Positions 1 through 8,158 of a DNA stretch of 55,230 nucleotides are shown piece by piece. Source of the DNA: Verrucomicrobiaceae bacterium (GTDB lineage Bacteria; Verrucomicrobiota; Verrucomicrobiia; Opitutales; Intestinicryptomonadaceae); contig SUVO01000017.1 in the NCBI GenBank assembly GCA_015061955.1, positions 1 through 55,230 on the forward strand, given 5' to 3'. The first letter of the stretch is position 1. Each line of letters starts with the position of its first letter. The notes beneath the pieces were generated by a model. That model did no database searches. It saw nothing but the letters and a program-made list of their open reading frames with translations, and was not told the origin of the DNA. The position numbers and the translations under genes are program-made.

Positions 1-131
1 CAAAAGTGCGTCATAAGCTGTGAGGTGCCTCGATTGCGATCTTATACAAAAAGAGCATTCCAAACGGAATGCTCTTATCATTATGATATAAAAAATTCGC
101 AATCGAGACACCGTCCTCGCACGTTTTACTT
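1..131 (-). repeat. Structured 3'-end repeat, copy 1
   Basis: This 131-bp unit is identical to 24579-24709 and is related to 31374-31504. Read on the minus strand it starts at the stop codon of PEP-CTERM gene A. It holds a long imperfect dyad (24-39 with 97-112, one C/A mismatch) that encloses a terminator hairpin (51-60 with 67-76). The hairpin is followed on the minus strand by a T run. An outer GTGCG/CGCAC pair closes the unit. The left end may continue beyond the window. The terminator role is inferred from the hairpin and T run. Confidence 0.85.
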
Positions 132-1592
132 GCGGCGACGATAGGCGATGAAGCCAAGTGCTATCGCTCCGAAGATGAGAGCCCATTCAGCTGGCTCTGG
201 TACATTTACTAAATTGATGTAATAACCTGATACTTCTTTAGACTCATAAATACTTGTACCAGCTACAAATTCAATAATTTCGTACCATTCGCCTTTTTCG
301 TAGCGAGTATCACCAATCTGGATTGCACCAATACGTTCATATAACTGGTCTTCAGTAATGTTACCAATAAAGAGTTTGTCGTTTTCCCATTTGTAGCCAC
401 TTTCAACAATCAAATTGAATGTAGCATCAACATTACCATCGGTAAAAAGACCTTGAGTAGCACCACTACTGCCAGCTAATATAACGCTAAAGCCGTTCCA
501 ATATAAATCGAGTGTGTTAGCGCCATTGACTTTTATCAACCCAGTAGCAAAATCGTTATAAAGTTTTACAGTACCACCTGAAGTTACCATCTGATTTGGT
601 CCCTTTCCCTTGTAATACTCATAAGTAGAACCAGTTGAAAGTCTTAGACCATATGAACCATGAACAGTACCACCCTTTTGAGTCAAAGTTGTACCACTTT
701 TTATAGAAAGACCTTGCGACGTACGCAAAGTACCACTGGTTATCTCGGTATTACCTACATACAAATCTTTTTTTGCTATTAAACTACCACCATTAATTAT
801 TAAAGAATCCATTACATTATCTGATGATATTGAATCAACAGACAAAGTTCCTTTACTTATATTGACGGTTTTTGCTGATATAGTTGTACCAGTCAAAGAG
901 CCATCTGTCATAGATAAAGCATCTGTTGTTATTGTAGTACCAGTCATTGTACCACCAGACATATTGATAGACTTTGCTACAATATATGAAGCAACATTAA
1001 CAGTATAATTGCTATTTACTGTAATAGTATTTGTATTTGTTTTTGTTTCGTCACCTATTCTACTCAAAGTTGCAGAATATGTGTCGGTTGCACTTGCTTT
1101 ACCAAATGTTACAGTGCCATTTGCTGCACCACCATTGTCGCCCAAAATCAAATCGGCAGCATTTAAATTTTTATAAAAACTAACATTTATTTCATTTGTT
1201 AATGTTAAATTTGCACCACCAGCAGCACCTTTGTTTATTGTAGTATTTACGTCTAAAATAATGCTTGAATTAGGTGTTTTATTAGAACCATTACCAAAAA
1301 CTACTGCGTGGTCTTTACGTTCACACGAAATAATCAAATTACCATCGCCAGTAATTAAATATGTATTACTACCTGTGGCAGAAACATCATTAACCAAACG
1401 CATAGCCGTGTTTGTATAAGTAATGCCTTCGTTAATTGTAATATTATAGTTGGTATTAGCAGCCGGATTACTAATAAGTGTACCAGACTGATTAGAGTTA
1501 ATAACTTTATTTACTTCCGCATTTTGAGCGTACGCGACCGACACTAAAGACAAGGAAACTAATATAGATAATGTAGATAATTTATTTTTCAT
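126..1592 (-). CDS. PEP-CTERM surface protein A
   Basis: Predicted secreted surface protein of 488 aa. It has an N-terminal signal peptide (MKNKLSTLSILVSL... to about residue 23), then a long Gly/Thr/Ser/Asn-rich repetitive body that probably forms a beta-solenoid (recurring 'SGGTxxG/TDGSLxGTTI' turns). It ends in a PEP-CTERM tail (VPEPAEWALIFG...YRRRK), the signal used by exosortase systems. I chose the ATG at 1592; the longer frame would start at a TTG four codons upstream. No enzyme motif was seen, so it is probably a coat or matrix component. The promoter carries a 9-G tract, and the 3' end runs directly into a structured repeat. The last ~75 coding bases are nearly identical to those of gene B. 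Confidence 0.85.
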   Translation of the reverse strand: MKNKLSTLSILVSLSLVSVAYAQNAEVNKVINSNQSGTLISNPAANTNYNITINEGITYTNTAMRLVNDVSATGSNTYLITGDGNLIISCERKDHAVVFGNGSNKTPNSSIILDVNTTINKGAAGGANLTLTNEINVSFYKNLNAADLILGDNGGAANGTVTFGKASATDTYSATLSRIGDETKTNTNTITVNSNYTVNVASYIVAKSINMSGGTMTGTTITTDALSMTDGSLTGTTISAKTVNISKGTLSVDSISSDNVMDSLIINGGSLIAKKDLYVGNTEITSGTLRTSQGLSIKSGTTLTQKGGTVHGSYGLRLSTGSTYEYYKGKGPNQMVTSGGTVKLYNDFATGLIKVNGANTLDLYWNGFSVILAGSSGATQGLFTDGNVDATFNLIVESGYKWENDKLFIGNITEDQLYERIGAIQIGDTRYEKGEWYEIIEFVAGTSIYESKEVSGYYINLVNVPEPAEWALIFGAIALGFIAYRRRK

Positions 1593-1630
1593 ATGTATAT
1601 ACAATAAATGGATAAAATTTTTTCAGCTTA

Positions 1631-1661
1631 ATGCTACCCCCCCCCTAATAATTCTTGTCAA
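1631..1661 (-). promoter_or_regulatory. Promoter with 9-G spacer tract, gene A
   Basis: On the minus strand TTGACA (1661-1656) and TAGCAT (1636-1631) are separated by 19 bp, of which nine are an unbroken G run (plus-strand C at 1637-1645). An A/T-rich stretch lies upstream of the -35, like an UP element. The same layout occurs before genes B, C and D. Slippage in the G run would change the spacer length. Confidence 0.7.
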
Positions 1662-1757
1662 GCTTTTTTTAAAAAAAAAATGTGTTTTTTTATATGGGCA
1701 CCGTCGCCAATGCTTCGCATGTGGCTCTGCCTTTTATCAGAAAAATTCTGCCATAAG

Positions 1758-1990
1758 ATTAGGACCAACATAGGAACGGAAAATAAAAAACGTGCGAGAT
1801 TGTCCCGATGCTTTTGCGTTTTAGCGAGCGTTGCTGTGCTATGCACTGCAGTCGAAGCTAAAACCAAAATGGAGGGCAAAGCGTTTTATTTGATGAATTT
1901 ATTTAATAAAAAAAGGCACTTCATCGAAGTGCCTTATAGTGTAAATTAAAACTCATTATCAAAGAAAACGCGCTCTCGCACGTTTTACTT
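1758..1990. repeat. Composite ~230-bp repeat downstream of gene B
   Basis: This is a diverged copy of 24481-24709. Both begin with ATTAG(G/A)ACCAACATAGG. After 11-12 bases both have AAAACGTGCGAG (here 1787-1798), then a GCTTTTGCG/GCGAGCG segment, GTCGA and a terminator hairpin. They end in the inverted partner CTCGCACGTTTTACTT (here 1975-1990), which overlaps the stop codon of gene B. The terminal arms form a 12-bp perfect inverted repeat. No coding sequence is supported here; the short frames on both strands have no recognisable features. Confidence 0.6.
1905..1935 (-). terminator. Intrinsic terminator of gene B
   Basis: AAGGCACTTC and GAAGTGCCTT pair (1913-1935) around a 3-nt loop. On the minus strand the stem is followed by a T-rich run (1912-1905). 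It lies about 50 nt after the stop codon of gene B. Confidence 0.75.
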
Positions 1991-3340
1991 GCGGCGACGA
2001 TAGGCGACGAAGCCAAGTGCTATCGCTCCGAAGATAAGAGCCCATTCAGCTGGCTCTGGTACAGCAATTCTGTCTGCAGTAATGTAGCCATTTTCTAAAC
2101 GGAAGTTTTCCCAACCGTCAGCACGAACGTGAGTCCAGTCTTCTTCGGTAAGCAAGTCGTTTGTAAGTTTTACTTTGCCGTTATCAAAGTTTACAAATTC
2201 AACAAATAAACCTTCAATTTTGCCCTGCTGTGTTTTGTTATTAAGAGTCAAACTATCAGTAATAGCGTAAGTATTGTTAGTTCCTGCGAGAACTGATATG
2301 TGTGCAAGTTTTAGAATGTAATCGTCACCTTCAGCAACTTCGCCAAGCTGAATTTTTAAAACTTTTTCTTTTGTGTAATCTAACTTTGCATCCCAACAAT
2401 CGACCAAACAGAACCCAGCAGAGTCTGTTCTGCCATTAACAATAACTGTGTTTTCTGCGTAACTATCGGTAGTCGAATAATCGAGCGATCTTACGTTAAA
2501 GTCAACATTGGTAAGGTTCGTGTAAGAATTTACGCCAGTCCAAATAACTGTAGCATTTCCGTTTAGGCGAACTTTGCCAGAAACAGTATATGCCTTCCCC
2601 TTATCGCCGACAAATTCCAAAGTAGAATCTTGAACATCAATGAGTCCATAGCGAGACTTTGCGAGAGAGAAGTTTGTAGAATCTATTATAACGTTTGTGT
2701 ATTTACTAATGCGAATGTCGCCCAAACTTACATTGCCCATTAACTTAACAGTAGTTGTAGTGTCTTTAACGCCTGTTATGTAAAAATCTGCTATCTTTGT
2801 AGTAACTGCTGAATTAGGTGTAGAAGTTGTCAATGAATTTGAGCCAGTAGCATTAAAGATTACAGTAGTTTCTTTTAATACATTAGAACGATTTACAAAA
2901 GAAACACCACGTAAGTCAACGTTTGATGTAAATGTAAGTGATGAACCTTTTGTGCCACCATATACATAAAGACGACCATCGCTTGCTGAACTTTTGAAAG
3001 TACCAGCACCTTGAACAATAGTTGCTGTGTTGTCAGGATTCCAACCAGCACCAGTCGATGAGCCAGCTAAAGTCAAAGATTTGCCCGATAAAATATCCCA
3101 AGTAATTTTACCACCACCCCATTGCGAAATAGAGCCATCAACAGTTGCATCAATATCAACAACTATCGATGATTTAAGATCAGCACTACTGCCACGAATA
3201 TTTATGTTTGTTCCGTTCGGAGCCACGCCATCTCTCCATGCAGAAGAGTCTGACCAATTTCCACCTACCGAGAAAAATTCAGCTGCACCAGCCGATAATG
3301 CAATCGACCCAGCTATGAAAGAAAATAACAATTTTTTCAT
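1985..3340 (-). CDS. PEP-CTERM surface protein B
   Basis: Predicted secreted protein of 451 aa. It starts MKKLLFSFIAGSIALSAGAA (signal peptide cut near residue 20). Then comes a 'GGNWSDSSAWRDGVAPNG' segment typical of repetitive autotransporter-like or PEP-CTERM surface proteins, followed by a beta-rich body with many Asn, Thr and Ser. The C-terminus is VPEPAEWALIFG...YRRRK, a PEP-CTERM anchor. No catalytic motif is visible. The promoter has an 8-G tract giving a 17-bp spacer, the shortest of the four G-tract promoters here. The 3' end shares 88 nt with gene A with only two mismatches. Confidence 0.85.
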   Translation of the reverse strand: MKKLLFSFIAGSIALSAGAAEFFSVGGNWSDSSAWRDGVAPNGTNINIRGSSADLKSSIVVDIDATVDGSISQWGGGKITWDILSGKSLTLAGSSTGAGWNPDNTATIVQGAGTFKSSASDGRLYVYGGTKGSSLTFTSNVDLRGVSFVNRSNVLKETTVIFNATGSNSLTTSTPNSAVTTKIADFYITGVKDTTTTVKLMGNVSLGDIRISKYTNVIIDSTNFSLAKSRYGLIDVQDSTLEFVGDKGKAYTVSGKVRLNGNATVIWTGVNSYTNLTNVDFNVRSLDYSTTDSYAENTVIVNGRTDSAGFCLVDCWDAKLDYTKEKVLKIQLGEVAEGDDYILKLAHISVLAGTNNTYAITDSLTLNNKTQQGKIEGLFVEFVNFDNGKVKLTNDLLTEEDWTHVRADGWENFRLENGYITADRIAVPEPAEWALIFGAIALGFVAYRRRK

Positions 3341-3373
3341 TTTTAAATAGCCTTGTTTAAGTTAATACATCAA

Positions 3374-3402
3374 CGAATACCCCCCCCTAAAAAGTTTGTC
3401 AA
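3374..3402 (-). promoter_or_regulatory. Promoter with 8-G spacer tract, gene B
   Basis: TTGACA (minus strand, 3402-3397) is followed by a 17-bp spacer containing eight consecutive G (plus-strand C at 3380-3387), then TATTCG (3379-3374). The -10 is a weaker match than in genes A, C and D, but the spacing is the canonical 17 bp. Confidence 0.6.
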
Positions 3403-3437
3403 GTCTTTTTTACTTTTTTTATGAATAAAGAATTATG

Positions 3438-3465
3438 TTGACAGTTTTTTTGAAGATTAAAGAAT
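3438..3465 (+). promoter_or_regulatory. Putative promoter of ispA-fabV
   Basis: TTGACA (3438-3443), a 16-bp spacer and AAGAAT (3460-3465) precede the ispA ATG at 3476. Transcription would start around 3472, so the mRNA would have almost no leader. No Shine-Dalgarno sequence is seen. Confidence 0.45.
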
Positions 3466-3475
3466 TGTTGTTATT

Positions 3476-4363
3476 ATGACAAACGAGCAATTCAAAAAAG
3501 AATTTGAGCTTAAAAGACTCAAGGTTGAGGAGGCAATCAACAAGTATTTGCCACCAGCAAACACACGTCCTTCGGTTATACACGAAGCTATGCGTTATAG
3601 TATGGAAGCAGGTGGAAAAAGAATACGCCCAATGCTTTTATTGGCAGCACATGAAATGTTTCCATCGAATATCGACCCACTGCCAGCATGCGTTGCAATT
3701 GAATGCTTGCATACGTATTCGCTGATACACGACGATCTTCCTTGCATGGATAATTCTGATCTTCGTCGTGGTAAACCAACTTGCCATAAGCAGTTCGATG
3801 AAACAATGGCGCTCTTAGCAGGCGACTCGCTTCTTACATACTCTATGTACATACTTGCTAACGAGTACAAAGATTATCCAAAAGTTGCAAATGGCTTGGT
3901 TCTCGATTTGTCGTACAATGGTGAGAAAATGATTTACGGACAAGTTGAAGATATCGAAGGCGAACGCAATGGTAAGATGACTGCTGATAAGCTCAACTTT
4001 ATCCATCACAATAAGACTGCCGCATTGATAACATCGGCAGTTACAATGGGTATACGTCTTGCCGATAACTATACGGAAGAGAAGCTCGAAGTTGCTCGTG
4101 AAATTGGTAAAAACATAGGCTTAGCATTCCAAGTTATCGACGATATTTTAGACGTAACAAGCGACGACGCTACAATGGGAAAAACAACAGGTCTTGATGC
4201 CGCAAACGATAAAATGACGTATGTATCGTTGTATGGCATAGAACGTTCTCGCGAAATTGCAGCCGAACTCACAAACAAAGCAATTCAAGACTGCGAAAAA
4301 TTGAGCGAAAATTGCGATTTCTTGAAAGCTTTAATTACATACATGCAAAACAGAATTAACTAA
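3476..4363 (+). CDS. ispA: Polyprenyl (farnesyl/geranylgeranyl) diphosphate synthase
   Basis: Condenses isopentenyl diphosphate with allylic diphosphates to make farnesyl- or geranylgeranyl-diphosphate for isoprenoid lipids and quinones. At 295 aa it has the usual family length. Visible motifs are AGGKRIRPML (about 47-56, substrate binding), the first Asp-rich motif DDLPCMDNSDLRRG (about 92-105, DDxxxxD) and the second Asp-rich motif DDILD (about 222-226). The short-chain type with a two-residue insertion in the first Asp-rich motif fits bacterial IspA. fabV follows after 10 nt and is probably cotranscribed. Exact chain length cannot be read from the sequence. Confidence 0.92.
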   Translation: MTNEQFKKEFELKRLKVEEAINKYLPPANTRPSVIHEAMRYSMEAGGKRIRPMLLLAAHEMFPSNIDPLPACVAIECLHTYSLIHDDLPCMDNSDLRRGKPTCHKQFDETMALLAGDSLLTYSMYILANEYKDYPKVANGLVLDLSYNGEKMIYGQVEDIEGERNGKMTADKLNFIHHNKTAALITSAVTMGIRLADNYTEEKLEVAREIGKNIGLAFQVIDDILDVTSDDATMGKTTGLDAANDKMTYVSLYGIERSREIAAELTNKAIQDCEKLSENCDFLKALITYMQNRIN

Positions 4364-4373
4364 AAATTTTATT

Positions 4374-5552
4374 ATGATTATAGAACCACGCGTTAAAGGT
4401 TTTTTGTGCATAACGGCTCATCCAGATGGTTGTGCAAAAAATATTGAAGAACAAATAGACTATGTAAAAAGTTTAGGTGCCATAAAAAATGGATGTAAAT
4501 CGGCTTTGATAATTGGCTCGTCAACAGGTTATGGGTTGGCAAGTAGAATTTGCGCCGCATTTGGTTGCAAGGCATCGACTGTTGGCGTGTTCTTTGAACG
4601 AGCTGGCGATGTTGCTCGCGAACGTCCAGGAAGCGCTGGTTGGTACAATACGCAAGCGTTCACTAAGAAAGCTCAAGAAGAAGGGCTATACGTTGCAAAT
4701 ATAAATGGCGATGCTTTTAGCGATGAAATAAAGCAACAAGCTATCGATGCTATCAAACAAAGTCCACTCGGAAAAGTAGATTTAATAATATATTCGTTGG
4801 CATCTCCAAGAAGAACAGATCCTCAAACGGGTCAAGTTTATAGAAGTGTATTAAAAACAATAGGCCAAGAACGTGTCGATAAAAGTTTAGATACCGATAA
4901 AGGAACAGTTATAAATGTAACTGTACCATCGGCAAACGAAAAAGAAGTTAGCGACACTGTAAAAACAATGGGTGGCGAAGATTGGGAACTTTGGATAAAA
5001 GCTCTTGAAAAAGCTGGCGTTATAGCCGATGGTTGTACATCGGTAGCGTATTCTTATATTGGTCCAAAGCTCACATATCCAATTTATCGCGATGGTACAA
5101 TTGGCGAAGCAAAAAAAGATTTAGAAGCAACAGCCGAACGTATCGACAATACTCTTAAATTGTATCGTGGCAAAGCGTTTGTTTCAATAAACAAAGCCCT
5201 TGTAACCCAAGCAAGCAGTGCAATTCCAGTTGTACCACTTTATGTTTCAATTCTCTACAAAGTAATGAAACAAAAAGGTATCCACGAAGATTGTATAATG
5301 CAAATAGCTCGTTTGTTCTCGCAACAAATGTATAACGATAATTGCATTGAATTTGATGATGAAGGGCGAGCACGCATCGACGATTTAGAATTGCGCGATG
5401 ATGTTCAAAATGAAGTCTTTGGCATCTGGGAAAAAATCACTACCGAAAACTTAAACGACCTTACCGATTTTGCAGGTTATAAGGCAGAATTTTTAAAGCT
5501 TTTCGGCTTTGGTGTTGATGGCGTTGATTATTCTAAAGATTGTCAAATTTAA
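4374..5552 (+). CDS. fabV: Trans-2-enoyl-CoA/ACP reductase FabV
   Basis: NADH-dependent enoyl reductase of the FabV/TER type, which does the last reduction in fatty-acid elongation (or reduces crotonyl-CoA in the TER branch). At 392 aa it has the family length. The Rossmann motif GSSTGYGLASR lies near residues 48-58. 'SPRRTDPQTG' and the YSYIGPKLTYPIYRDGTIG segment (about 225-243), with the Tyr...Lys catalytic pair of this family, are clearly visible. It follows ispA closely and ends at a bidirectional terminator shared with gene C. Whether CoA or ACP substrates are preferred is not visible. Confidence 0.95.
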   Translation: MIIEPRVKGFLCITAHPDGCAKNIEEQIDYVKSLGAIKNGCKSALIIGSSTGYGLASRICAAFGCKASTVGVFFERAGDVARERPGSAGWYNTQAFTKKAQEEGLYVANINGDAFSDEIKQQAIDAIKQSPLGKVDLIIYSLASPRRTDPQTGQVYRSVLKTIGQERVDKSLDTDKGTVINVTVPSANEKEVSDTVKTMGGEDWELWIKALEKAGVIADGCTSVAYSYIGPKLTYPIYRDGTIGEAKKDLEATAERIDNTLKLYRGKAFVSINKALVTQASSAIPVVPLYVSILYKVMKQKGIHEDCIMQIARLFSQQMYNDNCIEFDDEGRARIDDLELRDDVQNEVFGIWEKITTENLNDLTDFAGYKAEFLKLFGFGVDGVDYSKDCQI

Positions 5553-5582
5553 TTGCTAAAATTATTAAAGTTTTAACACAAA

Positions 5583-5610
5583 AAAATGCGTTCAAAAATG
5601 AACGCATTTT
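5583..5610. terminator. Bidirectional terminator, fabV / gene C
   Basis: AAAATGCGTTC and GAACGCATTTT pair around a 6-nt loop, with A and T runs on both sides, between two convergent genes. The same TGCGTTC stem is used after PEP-CTERM gene D (22828-22851). Confidence 0.85.
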
Positions 5611-5634
5611 TTGTTTCTAAATTTATTATATACT

Positions 5635-6921
5635 TTATTTTCTGCGACGATACATAGCAAAGCCCAATGCAACTGCACCAAATATCATTGCCCACTGAGC
5701 TGGTTCTGGTACAGCACCCGAAGCCAATGCCAAATAATCGCCTCTATCAATCCAACCAACATTAACTTGTATACCACCTTGCATTGCAACAAATTTGTTG
5801 ATGTCGACATTTGCAATGGTTTCTTTGTTGGTTACGCGCAATAAGTCGTTTTCAAAGTCTGTAATAACAATTTTACTGAAAGTACCTGTTTCTATTGTAC
5901 CGAATGTAGCAACATTACCATTCAAGGTAATAGTAAACTCAGTAGCACCATTGCCAGATGTTAAATCATAAAAAGCGTGATCTGCACCAAGTTCTAAAGA
6001 AGCTTTTGTAGCTCCAGATTGACATAAAATTCTAATACGACCATCATCTGTCAAATCAGTACTCGATGTAGTAAGCACATTTTCAGAATTGAGTACTAAC
6101 TTAGCATTATTTTCAATCACCACGGCTGCATTATTAGAAATAACCTTGTACTCAATACCTTCACCAATTGTCAACAAAGACCCTCCAGCTAATCTTAGAA
6201 AATTAACTTTAGCATCTTCCGAAAGTGAATTAATTGAATTAGCTGTACCATGAATCATAACAGGCTTACCCGTGTTACCTGTAAATTCAAAAGTACCACC
6301 ATCAACTGAAAGACCATTTATATTGAATGATTGCCACTCTGTGCCAGCGTAATGTATAGACAACTTACCATTTTCGCCAATTTGTATTTCGCGTGAACCT
6401 GAAGACGCTACTAAATTTGAAAAAGCTACCGTAGTATTTGCACCTACATACAAGTGTCCTTTACTTGTGGTAAATTTTGTTGCTGTATCTATGTACCATT
6501 GGGTAGTTGTACCTGTTTGATGAGCTCTAAAATGTTCAAATATTACAGTACCGTCGCCCGAAAAATAAACTTGAGAATCAGCTATCATACCTTTGGTTTC
6601 AGTATGAAGAGCATTGATAGTCAACTCAAACCCTTCGCCTATATAAACTTCGGTATTACCAGCAGCACCTCTACTACCAGAAAAACTCATAGCAGCAAGT
6701 TTCAACTTATTTATGCCATTTACAGTGTCTACTTCGGCATTAATTGTATTCCAATCTTGGCAAAATAAAATTCTATCACCATCATTGACAACTGTACCAT
6801 CTGTCATTACAGGCAAGGTATTTATATTCTTATCACCTTCTAACCAATACCATTCTTCTGCATTTGCCGATGATATTAACGCACCAATAGAGAGTAATGT
6901 TGCAAGTGTTTTCTTTTTCAT
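5635..6921 (-). CDS. PEP-CTERM surface protein C
   Basis: Predicted secreted protein of 428 aa, starting at MKKKTLATLLSIGALISSANA (signal peptide). The frame extends 10 codons upstream, but those codons lie in the leader. The body is beta-rich with Asn/Gly/Thr turns and no recognised enzyme motif. The C-terminus is AVPEPAQWAMIFGAVALGF then YRRRK, a PEP-CTERM signal of the AQWAM subtype shared with gene D. Its promoter and terminator also match gene D, so the two are paralogous expression units. The 10-G promoter tract suggests on/off variation. Confidence 0.85.
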   Translation of the reverse strand: MKKKTLATLLSIGALISSANAEEWYWLEGDKNINTLPVMTDGTVVNDGDRILFCQDWNTINAEVDTVNGINKLKLAAMSFSGSRGAAGNTEVYIGEGFELTINALHTETKGMIADSQVYFSGDGTVIFEHFRAHQTGTTTQWYIDTATKFTTSKGHLYVGANTTVAFSNLVASSGSREIQIGENGKLSIHYAGTEWQSFNINGLSVDGGTFEFTGNTGKPVMIHGTANSINSLSEDAKVNFLRLAGGSLLTIGEGIEYKVISNNAAVVIENNAKLVLNSENVLTTSSTDLTDDGRIRILCQSGATKASLELGADHAFYDLTSGNGATEFTITLNGNVATFGTIETGTFSKIVITDFENDLLRVTNKETIANVDINKFVAMQGGIQVNVGWIDRGDYLALASGAVPEPAQWAMIFGAVALGFAMYRRRK

Positions 6922-6951
6922 AATATATCTTTCTTTTTTTAGGCGTAGCAA

Positions 6952-6982
6952 ATGCTACCCCCCCCCCAACCGTATTTGTCAA
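6952..6982 (-). promoter_or_regulatory. Promoter with 10-G spacer tract, gene C
   Basis: TTGACA (minus strand, 6982-6977), a 19-bp spacer with ten consecutive G (plus-strand C at 6958-6967), and TAGCAT (6957-6952). The -10 lies in the palindrome TAGCATTTGCTA, which is also present in the gene D promoter and may bind a regulator. Confidence 0.72.
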
Positions 6983-7011
6983 GCAAAAAATTATTTTTTT
7001 TGAAACTTTTT

Positions 7012-7040
7012 TTTACATCGTACGTTTTGTAAAATATAAC
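7012..7040 (+). promoter_or_regulatory. Promoter of the EF-hand gene
   Basis: TTTACA (7012-7017), a 17-bp spacer and TATAAC (7035-7040), 32 nt before the ATG at 7073. It is a good sigma-70-type match and has no G tract, unlike the divergent gene C promoter. Confidence 0.65.
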
Positions 7041-7072
7041 CTCATAACAATAACCCCAAAATAAATACATTT

Positions 7073-7684
7073 ATGAAAATAAAAACAATAATACTAATGT
7101 TGGCAACTTGCACAATGACAGCGTTTGCACAACAACAAGCTACACAACCCGACCAAGCAGAAATGTCGGCGAAAATCCAGTTGCTCAAACAATTCGACAA
7201 AAATGGCGACGGAATGTTAGATAAAGAAGAACGTGAACTTGCCCAAAAAGCTAAAAATGAAAAGTCGGCAGATTTAAAGAAAATGCGTCAGCGCCATGCA
7301 AAAGATGTCATAAAACGCTTCGATAAAGACGGCGACGCTAAATTATCTGAAGAAGAATTGACACCATTCCTTGAAGAACAACGCAATATGTTCGATAAAA
7401 TGCGTGGACGTCGTATGAATAGATTCGGCAGAAATATGCCAAAAGAAATTCTTGCAAAATACGATAAAAATGGCGATGGCAAATTAGATAGAGATGAACG
7501 TAGAGAAATGTTCCGAGAAGGTGCTAAACGCAGAGCTGCCCTCATAAAGAAATACGACACTGACGGCGATGGCAAATTGTCTGACGACGAACGCAACAAT
7601 TTGGTAAAAGACCCTCAGGTACAAACAATGTTCAAAAGAATGATAGGCGACGGTACTCGCATGCCACCACCACCAGCTCAATAA
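7073..7684 (+). CDS. Secreted EF-hand calcium-binding protein
   Basis: A 203-aa protein with a signal peptide (MKIKTIILMLATCTMTAFAQ, about 1-19). Four EF-hand loops are visible: DKNGDGMLDKEE (about 42-53), DKDGDAKLSEEE, DKNGDGKLDRDE and DTDGDGKLSDDE. All four keep the Asp/Asn positions 1, 3 and 5 and the Glu at position 12, so calcium binding is likely. The linkers are rich in Lys, Arg, Glu and Met. It probably acts in the periplasm or at the surface, perhaps as a calcium buffer or matrix organiser. It stands alone between a promoter and a terminator, divergent from PEP-CTERM gene C. The family is widespread and its precise role is unknown. Confidence 0.85.
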   Translation: MKIKTIILMLATCTMTAFAQQQATQPDQAEMSAKIQLLKQFDKNGDGMLDKEERELAQKAKNEKSADLKKMRQRHAKDVIKRFDKDGDAKLSEEELTPFLEEQRNMFDKMRGRRMNRFGRNMPKEILAKYDKNGDGKLDRDERREMFREGAKRRAALIKKYDTDGDGKLSDDERNNLVKDPQVQTMFKRMIGDGTRMPPPPAQ

Positions 7685-7702
7685 AATAAATAATGAATAA
7701 AA

Positions 7703-7726
7703 AAGGCTTTTGAAAATCAAAAGTCT
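7703..7726 (+). terminator. Terminator after the EF-hand gene
   Basis: AAGGCTTTTG and CAAAAGTCTT pair with one G-T, followed by TTTTTATTT. It is 18 nt after the stop codon. Confidence 0.75.
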
Positions 7727-7801
7727 TTTTTATTTATAAATAAAGTTGAATGTTGTAAAAAAATATGCAAATATGTAAACAATTAGAAAAAGAGACATAT
7801 T

Positions 7802-8158
7802 ATGTATCAGGTTACATTTAGTACACAAAGCATGGCTGAGTTGAATAAACTCGATAAGCTTGAACAGTTAGAAATTATAGATTCGTTCGGCTCGCTTACA
7901 AAAGAACAAATCGAAAGTGGGCTTCCAGAAATAGGCAAAATTCATAGAGCTCATAAAGATTTTTATAGATTGCGCACTGGCGATTACAGAATTTATTTTG
8001 AAATACTCGAGCAAACGCAAACATTACACGCTCATTATATATTACATCAACATTCTTTGGCAGACTTTGTTTTCCGTTTTAAACTTCCGTTTAAAGAAGA
8101 AACAATGCTTGAACAAGAAGATAACTTTTGGAATTATTTAGAATCGTTAAAAAAATGA
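7802..8158 (+). CDS. RelE/ParE-like protein, solo
   Basis: A 118-aa protein of the RelE/ParE mRNA-interferase fold. It begins YQVTFSTQSMAELNKLD, and the core YRLRTGDYRIYFEI (about 57-70) matches the conserved beta-hairpin of that superfamily. No antitoxin gene lies next to it. Its C-terminal extension (about 90-118, acidic and Phe/Leu-rich) is longer than in usual toxins. The stop codon overlaps the pssA start (ATGA), so the two are translationally coupled. It may therefore be a domesticated regulator rather than a toxin; that is inference. Confidence 0.7.
   Translation: MYQVTFSTQSMAELNKLDKLEQLEIIDSFGSLTKEQIESGLPEIGKIHRAHKDFYRLRTGDYRIYFEILEQTQTLHAHYILHQHSLADFVFRFKLPFKEETMLEQEDNFWNYLESLKK

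Noticed and set aside
1680..1949. An 89-aa plus-strand frame and an overlapping 73-aa minus-strand frame
   Set aside because: They lie in the composite repeat and terminator region and have no ribosome-binding site or recognisable motif. Similar peptides upstream of gene D come from the same repeat.
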